DNA of 33,764 nucleotides from Paramarasmius palmivorus (taxonomy: Eukaryota > Basidiomycota > Agaricomycetes > Agaricales > Marasmiaceae), in assembly GCA_037176845.1 (NCBI GenBank), contig JAYKXP010000296.1, positions 1 through 33,764 on the forward strand, in the 5' to 3' direction. Numbering within the stretch: position 1 is the first letter of the stretch; the number at the start of each line of letters is the position of its first letter. Shown here one piece after another: positions 1 to 10,400 of this stretch. The position numbers and the translations under genes were made by a program. The notes under the pieces are model-generated. The model was not told the DNA's origin. It did not search any database and worked only from the letters and a program-made list of their open reading frames with translations.

Positions 1-744
1 ATCCTGGAAGACCTTAATTCCAGTGATTACATAGTGAACGCAGCAGAACTAAGTTCCCCTGAAGACACCTTTGAAACATTCTTTGATGTACTAGACAAGG
101 AAATAGATGGGATGCCGATTGGTACGATAGTCCATCGGGATATCATCGATTCATATATCAATGAGGTGGATTCAGAAGGGAAGCGCATAATATTAGTTGC
201 TGCACCGTCCGAAGCCTTGCGATGTGTATTCCCAAAGTTAAATGGTCATCCAGACCTTATAGAAGGGATACTTGACATGGGGTCCATGATCCTGTGCATT
301 GACAAGAAGGAAGCGATTGGAAGAGGCATAGAATGGGATCCATCCACTGTAATTCATATGCAAAGTGCTAATGGCAATCTTAATCGAACTCTTGGATTGG
401 CCAGAAATGTACTTATGGAACTGGGAGACTTACAGTTCCGTGCGCAATTGCATGTGATAGAGAAAGCACCATATCAACTTCTAATAGGACGTCCGTTTGA
501 GTCGTTAACATGTATGGTTACGGAAGCACACAGAGATGGTCATGTAGACATCACTCTTACATGTCCTAATACCGGCCATAAGATTCAGATGGGAACGTAT
601 CCTAGAGGAATGGGGATACAAGTGGAAAGGGAGGACAAAGCATCACTTGTACCTAGTGAGCGTCCTGCACCTGAAAAGGACTCAGAACCTTCTAAAAGCT
701 CTCCGGACACTGCGAATTTTCAGGAGACCTCAATGAACTGTTAG
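1..744 (+). CDS. Gag-protease 3' portion of the Ty3 element (partial)
   Basis: The frame is open to the left edge of the window, so the true start lies upstream; no ATG needs to be assumed. It ends at TAG 742-744. A retropepsin-like fold is suggested by the active-site loop D-M-G-S encoded at about 274-285 and by the later hydrophobic motif LLIGRPF around 480-500, which matches the flap and C-terminal region of Ty3 proteases. The usual catalytic triplet is DSG or DTG; here the middle residue is Met. I recall related Agaricomycete elements with DPG, so the middle residue varies in this family. The tail (about 640-740) is hydrophilic. The protease would release the structural and enzymatic parts of the polyprotein inside the virus-like particle. 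The frame overlaps the pol frame by 49 nt, in -1 phase. Confidence 0.85.
   Translation: MLEDLNSSDYIVNAAELSSPEDTFETFFDVLDKEIDGMPIGTIVHRDIIDSYINEVDSEGKRIILVAAPSEALRCVFPKLNGHPDLIEGILDMGSMILCIDKKEAIGRGIEWDPSTVIHMQSANGNLNRTLGLARNVLMELGDLQFRAQLHVIEKAPYQLLIGRPFESLTCMVTEAHRDGHVDITLTCPNTGHKIQMGTYPRGMGIQVEREDKASLVPSERPAPEKDSEPSKSSPDTANFQETSMNC
696..744 (+). other. -1 frame overlap between protease and reverse transcriptase frames
   Basis: The pol frame opens after a TAA at 693-695, and the protease frame stops at 742-744. The two therefore overlap by 49 nt, and ribosomes would have to shift -1 to make a fusion. The only slip-like run I see is GAATTTT at 714-720. Its A-site codon TTT can re-pair in the -1 frame, but its P-site codon AAT would land on GAA, so it is a poor heptamer. 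A separate start for pol or a frameshift mutation are alternatives. Confidence 0.6.
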
Positions 745-3700
745 ACGATCAGGGAGAGGTTGCCTTGGAAATTTCAGCGGATGACAGAGGTAATATAAGG
801 GTGGAATCATATGTTGTGGCAGAAAATATAAAATTTAATAATCTGGAATTGTCCAATCTGTTCACTCAGGCGGCTTCGAAGACACCTGAAGTTAGAACCC
901 AAATAGAATCTCAACTAGAATCCTTCTTGCAAGCTTATATTAGGGAAGCAAGTGGACGGGATTTCAAGTTAGTGGTTGATCAAGTCAATCTAGTACTAGA
1001 GCAACAGGCTGTGTACGCTGGCGAAAGCACCTGTTGTGAATACTTGTATGAAATGAATGATCAAGTACCGAAAGTGATGTTGTTTGATGCGAGACAACCA
1101 AGGGATGAAGCTATAGACGATATACACGACGTCTTTGGCAAATATAAGCCCGTAGCAAAGAAGGTTAGACCTGTAAAAGCCACTTTGCCACAAGAGTTTC
1201 ATGTCAAGCGACACATTACGGGAGATCCACTAGCGGGAATGCCTATATTACCCACGAACCCACCAGAGTTTACACCTGGAGAGCGTTACACGCAAGAAAG
1301 GAAGGAGATAATCGATAAAAATCATGCCAAAGAGAAATGGTGGCCAGAAGAGATGAAACTTATACATGCTTTTATGAAGTTACAGGAGAAAGCATTCGCT
1401 TGGGAAGCATCAGAAGGAGGTAACTTTAGAACCGACTTTTTCCCACCGGTGAAATTCCCTGTACTACCTCATGTACCATGGGTAGAGAGAGATATTCCAA
1501 TCCCACCTGGTATACGAGAGGAAGTTTGTCGTATCATCAAAGATAAAATCGATGCAGGAGTATATGAACCATCTAGTTCATCGTACAGATCCAAATGGTT
1601 CACTGTGATAAAGAAAGACGGAAAAAGTCTGCGCATAGTGCATAGTTTGGAACCATTAAATAAAGTTACTATCCAGTACTCTGGGGTACCACCAGCAACA
1701 GCTGAAGTGGCCAGTCAATTCGCTGGAAGGGCTTGTATTGGTCTCCTTGACATTTGGGTTGGCTATGATGAGCGGTATATTGATGAGGAATCAAGAGATT
1801 TGACGACGTTTCAAACGCCTTTCGGACCACATAGGCTAGTAAAACTACCTATGGGCTGGACAAACTCTGTACCTATCTTTCACGATGATGTATGCTATAT
1901 TTTCCGAGACGAGATACCTCATATAACCTCACCTTACGTTGATGATGTGTCTGTACGGGGACCAGAGAGCCAATATAAGCTACCTGATGGAAAGTTTGAA
2001 ACTATCCCAGAAAATCCAGGTATAAGAAGGTTCTTTTGGGAACACCTGAACAATGTAAATCGTCTGTGTCAGCGTTTAAAGTATGTGGGAGGTACTTTCT
2101 CGGGTCCAAAAGCATTTATTGCGCTATTAGAAGGTGTTGTATTAGGTTTCCAAGTGGGGCCTTATGGACATCGAGCGAATGAAAAGTTTGCAAAAGTTGT
2201 ATTAGACTGGGACCCAGAATTGTTTGAGGATAAGACCGATGTGAAGTCATTACTTGGTACAGCTGTGCAAATGCGCATATATATCAAGGACTACGCAAAG
2301 ATAACTCGTCCATTAAACAAGGTGTCAGGAGCAAATGCTACTTTTAGGATGGGAGACGAAGAAAAACAAGCTGTTAGGGACTTACAGGAGGCTATTAGAA
2401 CTGCTCCGTGTCTCCGAACAATTGACTACAAGAAGACTCTATATCTTGCAGTAGATACTTCGTGGCAAGCAGTCGGCTTTTACTTGTATCAGCTCGAAGA
2501 TGATAACCCCAAGAGGAAACATTTTAACCTTTTTGGATCTATCGGACTGAATGAGCGTGAAGCACGATTCTCCCAGCCAAAGAGAGAGCTTTATGGCTTG
2601 AAGATGGCATTAGAAGCTACCTATTATTACACCTATGGTTGTCGAGACATGATTGTCGAAACAGATGCTAGCTATATCAAAGGGATGCTAGATAACCCTA
2701 GCGCAGGCCCTAATGCCACTATTAATAGGTGGATAGAAGCAATACGCAAGTTTCACTTTGAACTAGTACATGTTAAAGGTGCTACGCATGGTCCAGATGG
2801 ATTATCCAGACCTCCACCAGGTGGTGCAACTACAGAACGACCCCCTGTTGATGAGGAAGACTATGCAGACGAAGACAATGGCGAACCAATTAAGTTTAGA
2901 ATGGGTGATGGGGAGATAGAAGAGCCCTACCCGTTCGAAGACTTTAGAAACGGCATTGATAGCCGTGGGGGCTATTTCTTGGGTCGTGCGCTAAGTGTAC
3001 GAGATTTTGAGGAAGAACTTGATCAAGTAAAGCGAGAAGCTAGTATTGAAGCTCTAGAAGTGGAATTAGCACTTATACAAGCAGGTTTGACACCTATTAC
3101 AAGCTTTGCGCAGTATGAGGTATTTCCGCCCGAGCGTGATGATCAATGGCAGGAAGCACATCCATATGTTGAGTCTCATCGAACAGCGTTTGGAAAGAAA
3201 CTTGATGATGCTTTGGAAGATATTATAAAATACATTTCGGATGAAGAATGGCGGAGGAAGGCTAATATAAGGAAGGAATATCGTAAATTCCTGGAAACGC
3301 AGTCAAGACATTTCTTTGTGGATGGTGAAGGACGATTGTATCGACGCAATACGGAAATAGAAGGCCAACACAAGCTGGTAGTATTCAAGGAAAAGAGGAT
3401 GTGGATGCTGTCTGCAGCTCATGATTATCTTGGGCATAAGGGCATGTATGCTACTGAACAACTCTTGAAGAAGCGGTTTTGGTGGCCTGATATGGAAAAT
3501 GATGTCAATTGGTTTGTGAGGTCTTGTAAAACGTGTCAGGAACGACAATTAAGGCTAATAAAAGCCCCTCCGACGCGCATACATACACCCTCACTATTCC
3601 AAAAGATACACATAGACGTGATTAAGCTTTCACCAGCTAGTAATGGCTGTAAAAATGTTATCCATGGACGCTGTGCATTGGTGAACTGGTCCGAGGCCAG

Positions 3701-4781
3701 AGCCCTAAAGAATGAAAGAGCCAGCTCTATAGCTGAATGGTTCTTTGAAGACATCATCTGTCGTTGGGGGCCTCCGGAAGAAGTAGTTTGCGACAATGCG
3801 CCACAGATGGAAGCAGTGATGCAATGGTTGTATGATAAATACGGCATCAGGAATATCAAGATCTCACCTTATAATTCACAAGCCAATGGCAAGATCGAAA
3901 GACCACATTTCGATGTGCGCCAAGCTTTGGTTAAAGCAACTGGTGGGGACTTGCGTAAATGGTATTGGTTCTTAAAGCCAGTACTATGGGCCGATCGTGC
4001 TACTATTAGAAGGGGTTTGGGTTGTTCCCCATACTTCTTGGTCACTGGAGCAGAACCTATACTGCCGCTAGACATTGTGGAGTCTACTTGGTTGATACGC
4101 GCTCCTGATAGGGTCTTAACACATGAGGAATTAGTGGGATATAGAGCCCAAGCTTTGGCTAAACACCGCACTCATGTACAGGCTACTATTGGTCGTGTAG
4201 ATAAGATCAAGAAGGATAACCTACGGAAGTTTGAAAAGGAATTTAAAAACAAGATTAAAGAGTACGACTTTAAACCAGGTCAACTGGTTTTGATGCGTAA
4301 CTCGGGTATCGAATATGAACTTGATCGGAAGATGTATCCGAGATATCTTGGTCCAATGATCGTTATTAGGCGAACTAAGGGCGGATCCTACATCCTAGCT
4401 GACATGAACGGTGCAGTAAAGAAGGAGAAAGTAGGAGCGTTCAGGGTTTTACCTTATATTAGTCGCTATGAACCTATAAATCTACCAGAAAACATACATG
4501 AAATCATCGATATGTCTAAAGAACAGCTGGATCGTATGCTGGAAAGGACAGATGATGAGGATCAATACAAGGGAGAGGACTATATCTTCTCAAGGATCCC
4601 TCACATGAAAATGCCAAAGAAAGGGCAAGAGCTGGTAGAGGAAGAGGAAGATAGTGAATCAGAGGAGAATGCAAATGACTCTGATGAAGAATCCATGTTG
4701 GATGATGACGATCAGGCAAATGGTGTTAGAACCAGGCAACAGACCAAGGAACGACAGTTAGCAGCCCTAGTATTAGGCTAA
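696..4781 (+). CDS. Ty3 pol: reverse transcriptase, RNase H, integrase
   Basis: The frame is open from 696 to the TAA at 4779-4781; no clear ATG start is evident and expression by frameshift is likely. Counting residue 1 at 765, the RT has the motif-A aspartate in LLDIWVGYDE (about 329) and the catalytic YVDD at 391-394. RNase H follows, with aspartates in LAVDTSW (about 564) and VETDASY (about 634) and the terminal motif GPDGLSR. Integrase has a zinc-binding H-H-C-C arrangement (HDYLGHKG near 886, SCKTCQ near 921). Its DDE triad lies in HIDVIKL (about 952), VCDNAPQ (about 1010) and NGKIERPH (about 1045). A GPY/F-like module (YPRYLGPMIV) follows and the protein ends in a Glu/Asp-rich tail. 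No internal stops are present, so it may be active. The product copies element RNA and inserts the cDNA. Confidence 0.93.
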   Translation, partial: KLSGHCEFSGDLNELLDDQGEVALEISADDRGNIRVESYVVAENIKFNNLELSNLFTQAASKTPEVRTQIESQLESFLQAYIREASGRDFKLVVDQVNLVLEQQAVYAGESTCCEYLYEMNDQVPKVMLFDARQPRDEAIDDIHDVFGKYKPVAKKVRPVKATLPQEFHVKRHITGDPLAGMPILPTNPPEFTPGERYTQERKEIIDKNHAKEKWWPEEMKLIHAFMKLQEKAFAWEASEGGNFRTDFFPPVKFPVLPHVPWVERDIPIPPGIREEVCRIIKDKIDAGVYEPSSSSYRSKWFTVIKKDGKSLRIVHSLEPLNKVTIQYSGVPPATAEVASQFAGRACIGLLDIWVGYDERYIDEESRDLTTFQTPFGPHRLVKLPMGWTNSVPIFHDDVCYIFRDEIPHITSPYVDDVSVRGPESQYKLPDGKFETIPENPGIRRFFWEHLNNVNRLCQRLKYVGGTFSGPKAFIALLEGVVLGFQVGPYGHRANEKFAKVVLDWDPELFEDKTDVKSLLGTAVQMRIYIKDYAKITRPLNKVSGANATFRMGDEEKQAVRDLQEAIRTAPCLRTIDYKKTLYLAVDTSWQAVGFYLYQLEDDNPKRKHFNLFGSIGLNEREARFSQPKRELYGLKMALEATYYYTYGCRDMIVETDASYIKGMLDNPSAGPNATINRWIEAIRKFHFELVHVKGATHGPDGLSRPPPGGATTERPPVDEEDYADEDNGEPIKFRMGDGEIEEPYPFEDFRNGIDSRGGYFLGRALSVRDFEEELDQVKREASIEALEVELALIQAGLTPITSFAQYEVFPPERDDQWQEAHPYVESHRTAFGKKLDDALEDIIKYISDEEWRRKANIRKEYRKFLETQSRHFFVDGEGRLYRRNTEIEGQHKLVVFKEKRMWMLSAAHDYLGHKGMYATEQLLKKRFWWPDMENDVNWFVRSCKTCQERQLRLIKAPPTRIHTPSLFQKIHIDVIKLSPASNGCKNVIHGRCALVNWSEARALKNERASSIAEWFFEDIICRWGPPEEVVCDNAPQMEAVMQWLYDKYGIRNIKISPYNSQANGKIERPHFDVRQALVKATGGDLRKWYWFLKPVLWADRATIRRGLGCSPYFLVTGAEPILPLDIVESTWLIRAPDRVLTHEELVGYRAQALAKHRTHVQATIGRVDKIKKDNLRKFEKEFKNKIKEYDFKPGQLVLMRNSGIEYELDRKMYPRYLGPMIVIRRTKGGSYILADMNGAVKKEKVGAFRVLPYISRYEPINLPENIHEIIDMSKEQLDRMLERTDDEDQYKGEDYIFSRIPHMKMPKKGQELVEEEEDSESEENANDSDEESMLDDDDQANGVRTRQQTKERQLAALVLG

Positions 4782-5199
4782 TCTCAGACTTAAAACCCTT
4801 ATAAAAGACCATAAACATACTTTTGGGAGGAGTCTAGACTAAGGAATGCTTGCATGGACGATCTAAAGATCATAGAAGGCACCAAAATAGCTTGAATTGA
4901 TAAAAGAGAGACAAAGCTACGGTGTACAACGATAAAACAAAGGCAGCAGGAGCTTATAAAAGAGTGACTATGCTGACCTATAGGCTAATAATAGCCTATA
5001 AACTTCAATAATGTTACAAAATTGAAGGAAACCAATTAATGAGCGACGCATAAAGGTCACAGTCCGAGTTAGACGAGACTGGTGATACTCTGGTGAATGG
5101 TAGCGATATCTGGTCTGGAGTTCATACCTAACTTTACCTAAGGAAGAAATCCAATGCTTGTATAAGGTCCAGAAGTCGTCTACACACTTCACAAAGTCG
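4782..5199. other. Spacer between convergent pol and antisense gene 1
   Basis: This is the non-coding stretch between the pol stop and the stop codon of the antisense gene. It holds four CTWNTANWAG sites (4798, 4953, 4985, 5157), the third inside a longer palindrome GGCTAATAATAGCC. Both transcription units must end here. I see no clear polyadenylation signal for either. Confidence 0.5.
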
Positions 5200-6606
5200 T
5201 TAAGCAGATGGAGGAGATCCTCCAGTAGTAGCCTCTGCAGTAGGATCAGCAGGCTTGTCGTCATCCATAGCTGCACCTTCGAGCGCAAGCTTGGAGAGGC
5301 GGATCCTATTGGCTTCCTCCAACTTCTTGTATGAAAAGTGGTACTGGCCGAGCATGAAATGAATGTTATGCTCCAAAGTCGCCACTTCGGTACGCAGATA
5401 GTTAGACACAGCCTTGAGGACGTGGAGTGGCATCTTCTCAAGCTCGAGAAAGGGAACCATAACGGTCTCCTTCAAGAGAGATTGATAGCCAGAAGTACGA
5501 AGAGCGGCCTCTTCTACTTGCATGAGTTAGCTCTGGATAAATCAAGTGCATATAGTCACTTACCAGCAGTCTCTTCGTGCAAATCGACTACATTGCGTTC
5601 GAAACGAGTACGTTTGGCACTAGGAGTAGCAGATTTGGCTTCTGCGGAAGAGGAAGCAGCCTAATATAAGGGTTGGCGTTAGAAAAGATACCTAATATAA
5701 GGGTTGACAATCACATACAGCAACAAGGCGAGTGGCGGACTTAGAGGATTTCTCCTTGGTCTTGTCCTTTTCCTTACCCTTATCCTTGGGCTCCTTCTCC
5801 TCTTTCTTGTCCTTGGACGACTCCTTGGCCTTATAAATGTGTCAAGAATTGAAAAGATATAGCACTATGGGCTTACCTCGTTGATGGTCTTCTTGAAGCG
5901 CAATTTATCACCGCTTTTAGAAGGGGCATGGATGGAATCTTTCAGGCCTTTGGCGTCTGCCATCTAAAAGGAAGCTTATATTAGGCTAGAAACGTGTATA
6001 AAGGATCGATTATAGTCGTACCTCAGTGTCACCATCAGCGGATTTGTGGATAAGGGTGACTTCCTCGTCATCATCACTCTCCTCCATGGCATCACGAGTG
6101 CGACGACGACCTTATAATAGGGCATACATATGAGCTTAGATGCTTATAATAGGGGTTAATGGAACTCACGAGTTTCGCGAACGGTGTTTCGAGCTTGAAT
6201 GGCCTTGTCACGGGCACGAGAAACGTCCATCTCGGCCACAAAGCTATCCAAGGAATCTAGATGAGAAGGAGCTTTGATGCCAGAGTCCACTAGATCATGG
6301 ATAAGCTTGACACTGTCGGTATAGAGGTTGTAAGCCTCCTCGTCGGCAGCAACATGCTTCAAGACAAGCTTGTGGCGCTGTTCACCCTTATATTAGCTAT
6401 ATAAAAGCTTGTGATAGACGATAACAGCCACTTACTAGGTGATCGGCAAGCTGTTGAGCGATTCCAGTGCGAATTGTGGTACCCTGGCGTTTGCTGTTTT
6501 CGAGGGTATAGTCATAGACCTCCTTCGTTTCACGAACCCATTTATCACGTTCGACCCAGCCACCAGGAGCTGGAGAGGGAGCATGATCACTAGGTTTGGG
6601 GGCCAT
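5200..6606 (-). CDS. Antisense retroelement gene 1: 7-exon, 362-aa charged/helical protein
   Basis: I do not recognise this family. Proposed exons (minus strand, high to low): 6436-6606, 6170-6386, 6022-6110, 5877-5963, 5719-5829, 5564-5660, 5200-5516; they sum to 363 codons including TAA. Every junction keeps frame and every donor is GT (GTAAGT, GTGAGT, GTACGA, GTATGT). The start MAPKPSDHAP is the first ATG of the frame. Residues about 1-125 look globular. About 130-155 is Asp/Glu/Arg-rich, and about 160-200 is a Lys/Glu repeat resembling a nuclear or disordered linker. The last 100 residues are amphipathic helix (LEKMPLHVLKAVSNYLRTEV and following). Three of six introns end exactly in the 10-bp palindrome. 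It lies antisense between pol and the LTR, so it is probably an accessory gene of the element. Function is unknown. Confidence 0.75.
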
Positions 6607-7497
6607 AACGTTGATAGAGTGTTAAGAAGTGTGAAGAAGACTGGCAATATGCTGAGAATTCGAGTGATGAAGGAACGACTATGTTGTTGATCCTTATATA
6701 AGGGATCCAATACTGGCCGGACGATTTCACCATCTTGACAGAAAATTTTCTAAGTCAGGGCGCACTTCTGGGCACCGGAAATATGGACAGAACTTATTCC
6801 TACTCCACCGGATGAAGAGTCAAGTCGGAGCTTGACATTTCAATTTGTTTGGGGGGAGAAAGAGGGTCAGCCATATGGCTACATAGAAAATTTTGCGATT
6901 TTTTCCGATAAGTCGTAGGATTGGAATGCTATTATTGGCAGATAAAGGCTTGGAAGTGACAACAGGAACAAGTTAAAGGCAGAAAAATGCGGTATGGAAA
7001 CGCCAAAACTGATATGCAAGGAAGGAAGCAAATGTAACTTCCGCGTGTACCAGATTTGGTAATAGCCCCTAATAACGTGTTTCGGCCGAATAATAATTTG
7101 AAACGTCTGTGGAATTCACAAGTCCTCAATCTTCCCTATCACACAATATGGTTGGAGAACAGTCTATTGTAAGACTGGGAAAACGACGTATACATTTGAG
7201 TACAAATAGTTCAACTATGAGTACTGATAGACTAATACAAGTCCTAAGTAAGCTAATAAAAGCTACCTAGGCTTGTGTTGGAGAAGATAATATACAAATT
7301 TTACCCTTTCTGTGACTAACAGAAGGGTAGACGCGATACCAGATATGCAGATACGAAATATACGAATGAAAAAGTCCCTAAAACCAACGCGAATCAACCC
7401 ATGGTCCATCCCAGAAGACAAGAAGGAAAACAAGAAGCATTCTGGACTGGCCACGAGTGATAACTCGTGGATAGGCACCCAAGAAGTACTTCAGCCT
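6607..7497. promoter_or_regulatory. Spacer and presumed promoter of antisense gene 1, with a polypurine-like tract
   Basis: This is 890 bp without a convincing gene. It must contain the promoter of the gene starting at 6606. It has palindrome sites at 6693 (a perfect CTTATATAAG), 7232 and 7253. The 16-bp sequence TTTGTTTGGGGGGAGA at 6844-6859 recurs at 11125-11140, in both cases a few hundred bases upstream of an antisense start codon. It could be a shared promoter element or a second polypurine tract. The sequence next to gene 2's stop (7260-7497) is probably its 3' UTR. Confidence 0.4.
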
Positions 7498-10400
7498 TCA
7501 TTCTGCAGGAGGAGTTGACGCCTTAGAAGGCTCAGCAACCTCGTCGACCTTGGAGGTAGATGGTTCAGGCGCGGTGGCGTTGTCGATATCCATCTTGTCG
7601 CCTGAACTCGTTGAGACCTAATATAAGGGTCAGTTGGGCAAATAATAGTCAATAAAAAGTTGAGACTTACCAAAGGAGCATTGTCGTCGTTGGAAACCAC
7701 CAGCGAGGAAGGGTCTTGAGGCTCTGCTTCGTCAAAAGAAGCCAACATTTCGGTAGGAAGGCCAGAAATGTTTTCGTCCAATCCTTCCATGCGCACCTCC
7801 ACGTCGTTGAGTGTAGCCGTGTGAAGAGGGATGTCGGAAGGGCGAGCCAGGAATGTTTGGACCTCCTCTAGTGGTTCGAAATCAGCCAAAAGCCACCCAC
7901 AGGCGGTAGCCAATTTATGGAGCTGAGATTCGTTGGCGATGAACCCAGGGTGCTCTTGGAAAAGAGTCTTGAGGAATATGCGCGGGTCGTTGTTGACAGA
8001 AGCCTTGAGTAAACCTTGAAGGTTGCCAATAGCTTCTTCGTTTTGATGACGACGACGTTGCATAAGGGAGATCTGATGGTCCAGAGAACTGTTTTCTTCC
8101 ATGAGGTCGAGAATATGAGAGGATTGGTAAATCAGACCTAATAAAAGGGTTAGAAGGCTTTTATAAGCTTAAAACTAAGGCTGAGACTCACCAATCGGAC
8201 TCATTAGACCGTCCACAAACGACCGGTTCAACCCTTCAATATACTCGTGCCACCACAGATTGTGGGAACACTTGGCTTGGACGGAGGAACAGGAGCCGCA
8301 AATCCGGCGAAGCCCAGGAATTTGACAGGGCAGGTTAAGATGCTCGCAACGAGTACAAGGACGTTGTGGGAGCCCAGCAGAGGCCTAATAGAAGTAAAAA
8401 CAACTCAGTAATCCATCAAAGATAGAGAATGCAAATGCACGTACCAGGGGAATCGTAGTACTAGCTACGAACACCTTATCCAAAGAGGAATAGGTGGATC
8501 CCTCGTCAACCGAAAGGCGCATGTCGTTCTCTAGGATAAAAACAAGAAACAGTTAGCTTATGCTGGCATATAAAAGGAATAAAGACTTACTACGGAGGTA
8601 CTTGATCATGTTTTGGCGACCCAGTTGACGATATAAGGCAGTGTTATGCTCATCTCGTTCCTGGGGACCATTGCCTTTGGTCGTACCGCCAATGATAGAT
8701 TTGAGGTCGAGTTTGGAGATGGGCACTAAGTTGTCAGTGCCTTCGTCTTCACTAGACTCCTCATCATTGGATTCGTGATGGTCAGAGACCTAGTATAAGC
8801 AACTGTGAGCTAATATTAGTGATAAAAAGGGAAAATCACGCACCTCGTCCTCAGAGACAGCTTTAGCCTTGCCTTTACCCTTACTTTTGGTGATTGGTGG
8901 AGGAGGAGCCTGGTGGAAGAAAGGTGTTAGTGGAATAATTAAATGTGGGGATAAGACCCTTACCCAGGTTTCTTGCTCGTCGTGTTCACGCTTAGAGACA
9001 AGTCTTTTCTTGGTTGGGGGCGCCTAAATCGACAAATTTAGTAATCGAGATACCTAATACTAGGGAAGAAATTCTTACCTCGTCCTGACTCTGGTTGAGC
9101 TCGTCGGTTTCGACTTCCTCAACATTCTGAGAGATCTTGGACGCAGGGCCAACCTAGATATTAGAGGATGAAAGATGAGAAAGAAAGAGAGATGAGAGGG
9201 ATAGACTTACCAAACGCTTGCGCTTAGCACCAGTTTGGACGGTTGCAGAACTCTTTACCTCTTCAGGATCCTAATAGAAGGCATAAGATTGGCTAATATA
9301 AGCCAGGAAAAAGAATAAAAACGTACTGGGAGCGAAGGTACCTCCACAACAACAGACTTCTTGATGATCCGAGGTCTAGGACGTGGTTTGGATTCATCAG
9401 CCGTGGTAGAAGCAGGCTCTGCCCTGATTGTGACAGTGTCAGAGCGAGGAGTAGCTTTGTCTTTGGCTTTGGAACCCTTCCGAGGAGGTGGAGATTCGAC
9501 AGAGGCCTTCGACGTAGATGCTTTTGCGGAGCTAGTCTCCTTGGTGCCTTTTGCTTTGGACTTGGCCTCCTTCTTTGACTTACTGCTAGAGGCTGCAGCG
9601 GGAGCTTTTGCGGCTTTCGAAGAGCTAGGCTCTTTAGGCTAAGAAATGAAACCAATATATCAGTTAGATCAATAAAAAGACCTAATAATAGGCCTACCTT
9701 GGGGTTTGCAGCACGGGTACGACCAGCAGGATCGGACTTGGCCCTAATAAAAGGGGTCAGCGATCTAATATAAGGGGAATAAATGAATACATACTCGACT
9801 TTGGGTTTTGGAGCTCGTTTAGACCCTTTGCGAGAACCGTTGTCGGCAGGTTCAGCCACCTGATCAACTCCGGAAGCTAGGTGGAACCAGAAGTGTCAGT
9901 GAAACTCTTATAGGGGTAGTAGTAATAAACCGCACCTTTAGTCTTTGAAAGACGACTGGAAGTCTTCGAAGGACCGGCTATTGGAAGCTCGGAGTCTGAA
10001 GGGACAGTCTTGTCCGCCAAGTCCGCAGAATCCTTTCGCTTCGGTGATGGGATGACTGGTGGAATAAGGCCGAAGCCATCGTCTAGGCAAGGGAGTTTTC
10101 GAAGCTGGATGCCTTTGAGATAGGATTGAACATTGACAGTAGCCATGACGTCCACCAGCCAAGGACAGCTGTCTTGATAACCCAGAGGCTAATAAAAGGA
10201 CAAAAGCAACGTTAGAAAAGGACTAAATTGTCAAAATAAAGGACCACGTACCTCAATTCCCCATATTTCTATCCAATACCTAACCAAAGCGTCGGGTGGG
10301 ATCAAGGGAGTGATAGTGTTTGGAGGGGGAGCCCCAAGTTTCTCCTTCAGCTGAAGAGTGTAGTGGCAAAACAACAAGATAATGCGGATGTAAGGAGTTG

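Noticed and set aside
996..4719. Minus-strand open frames opposite pol
   Set aside because: They lie inside a clearly recognised RT-RNase H-integrase frame and have no motifs or splice signals of their own.
9361..9642. Plus-strand frame inside antisense gene 2
   Set aside because: It is the shadow of the Lys/Ser/Ala-rich exon 9327-9638, whose splice sites and phase are consistent.
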